Under the pieces are notes generated by a model, which saw only the letters and a list, made by a program, of their open reading frames with translations, was not told where the DNA came from and did not search any database. Below, piece after piece: positions 63,863 to 64,000 of a DNA stretch of 64,000 nucleotides. Each line of letters opens with the position of its first letter. Positions within the stretch are counted from its first letter, which is position 1. The position numbers were made by a program, and so were the translations under genes. The stretch is taken from assembly GCA_030674185.1 (NCBI GenBank), contig JAPXFY010000030.1, positions 41,916,295 to 41,980,294 on the forward strand. The letters run 5' to 3'. This DNA comes from Monoplex corrugatus (taxonomy: Eukaryota > Mollusca > Gastropoda > Littorinimorpha > Ranellidae).

Positions 63863-64000
63863 TTAACCCTTTAACTCCCACACCCTATCCCCCAACTGCA
63901 AAAATTTAACCCTTTGACTCCCACACTCTATCCCCAACCGCAAAAACTTAACCCTTTGACTCCCACACCCTATCCCCCAACCGCAAAAACTTAACCCTTT
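63863..64000. mobile_element. TTAA MITE family 1, tandem left ends running off the window
   Basis: Three direct copies of a ~46-bp unit (TTAACCCTTT(G/A)ACTCCC and CACCCTATCCCCCAACCGCA) begin at 63,863 and continue to the window edge. Confidence 0.7.

Overview
The window looks like nuclear DNA of a eukaryote, most likely a gastropod mollusc (caenogastropod-like). The evidence is a gene split into many small exons with GT-AG introns, about 60% A+T, very dense satellites and microsatellites, tRNA-derived SINEs, non-LTR retrotransposon 3' ends, and a flood of TTAA-flanked (piggyBac-type) elements. The animal-versus-other call is firm. The mollusc call is an inference from gene type and repeat style. 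No bacterial operon, phage, CRISPR array, rRNA gene or intact tRNA gene was found.

One gene dominates. A TTC12 orthologue (TPR plus armadillo-repeat protein, a cytoplasmic factor for assembly of axonemal dynein arms) runs on the + strand from about 5.26 kb to a stop at 33,721. Twelve exons can be placed, and their splice phases agree except at visible exon 5. That exon carries a one-base frame loss and a donor lacking the T of GT; assembly error or real damage are both possible. A 16-base microexon may bridge visible exons 1 and 2. The N-terminal ~100 residues are not visible and probably lie left of the window. A minus-strand terminal exon of an unrecognised gene sits at 486-660.

Layout. 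0-5.2 kb: the unknown minus-strand exon(s), a 5'-truncated piggyBac transposase, and two TTAA element ends. 5.2-34.3 kb: TTC12, with introns packed with minisatellites, SINEs, LINE remnants, TTAA elements and a 1.75-kb AGC/AGT trinucleotide tract. 34.3-47.1 kb: gene-free, T-rich on the + strand, with dispersed repeats and low-complexity tracts. 47.15-56.9 kb: a 9.7-kb satellite of 35-bp units with higher-order duplications. 58.4-62.2 kb: a second satellite of ~34-bp units, each with an EcoRI site. 62.3-64 kb: SINE, LINE and TTAA elements.

The most interesting biology is repeat dynamics rather than a new gene system. At least seven distinguishable TTAA/TIR families occur in 64 kb. There are nested insertions with readable empty sites (a Tc1/mariner-like MITE inside a piggyBac-type element inside a TTAA MITE). 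TTAA ends lie 23-52 bp upstream of TTC12 exons. One minisatellite appears to have grown from a duplicated TTC12 splice junction. One SINE has expanded internally in two places and taken an insertion.
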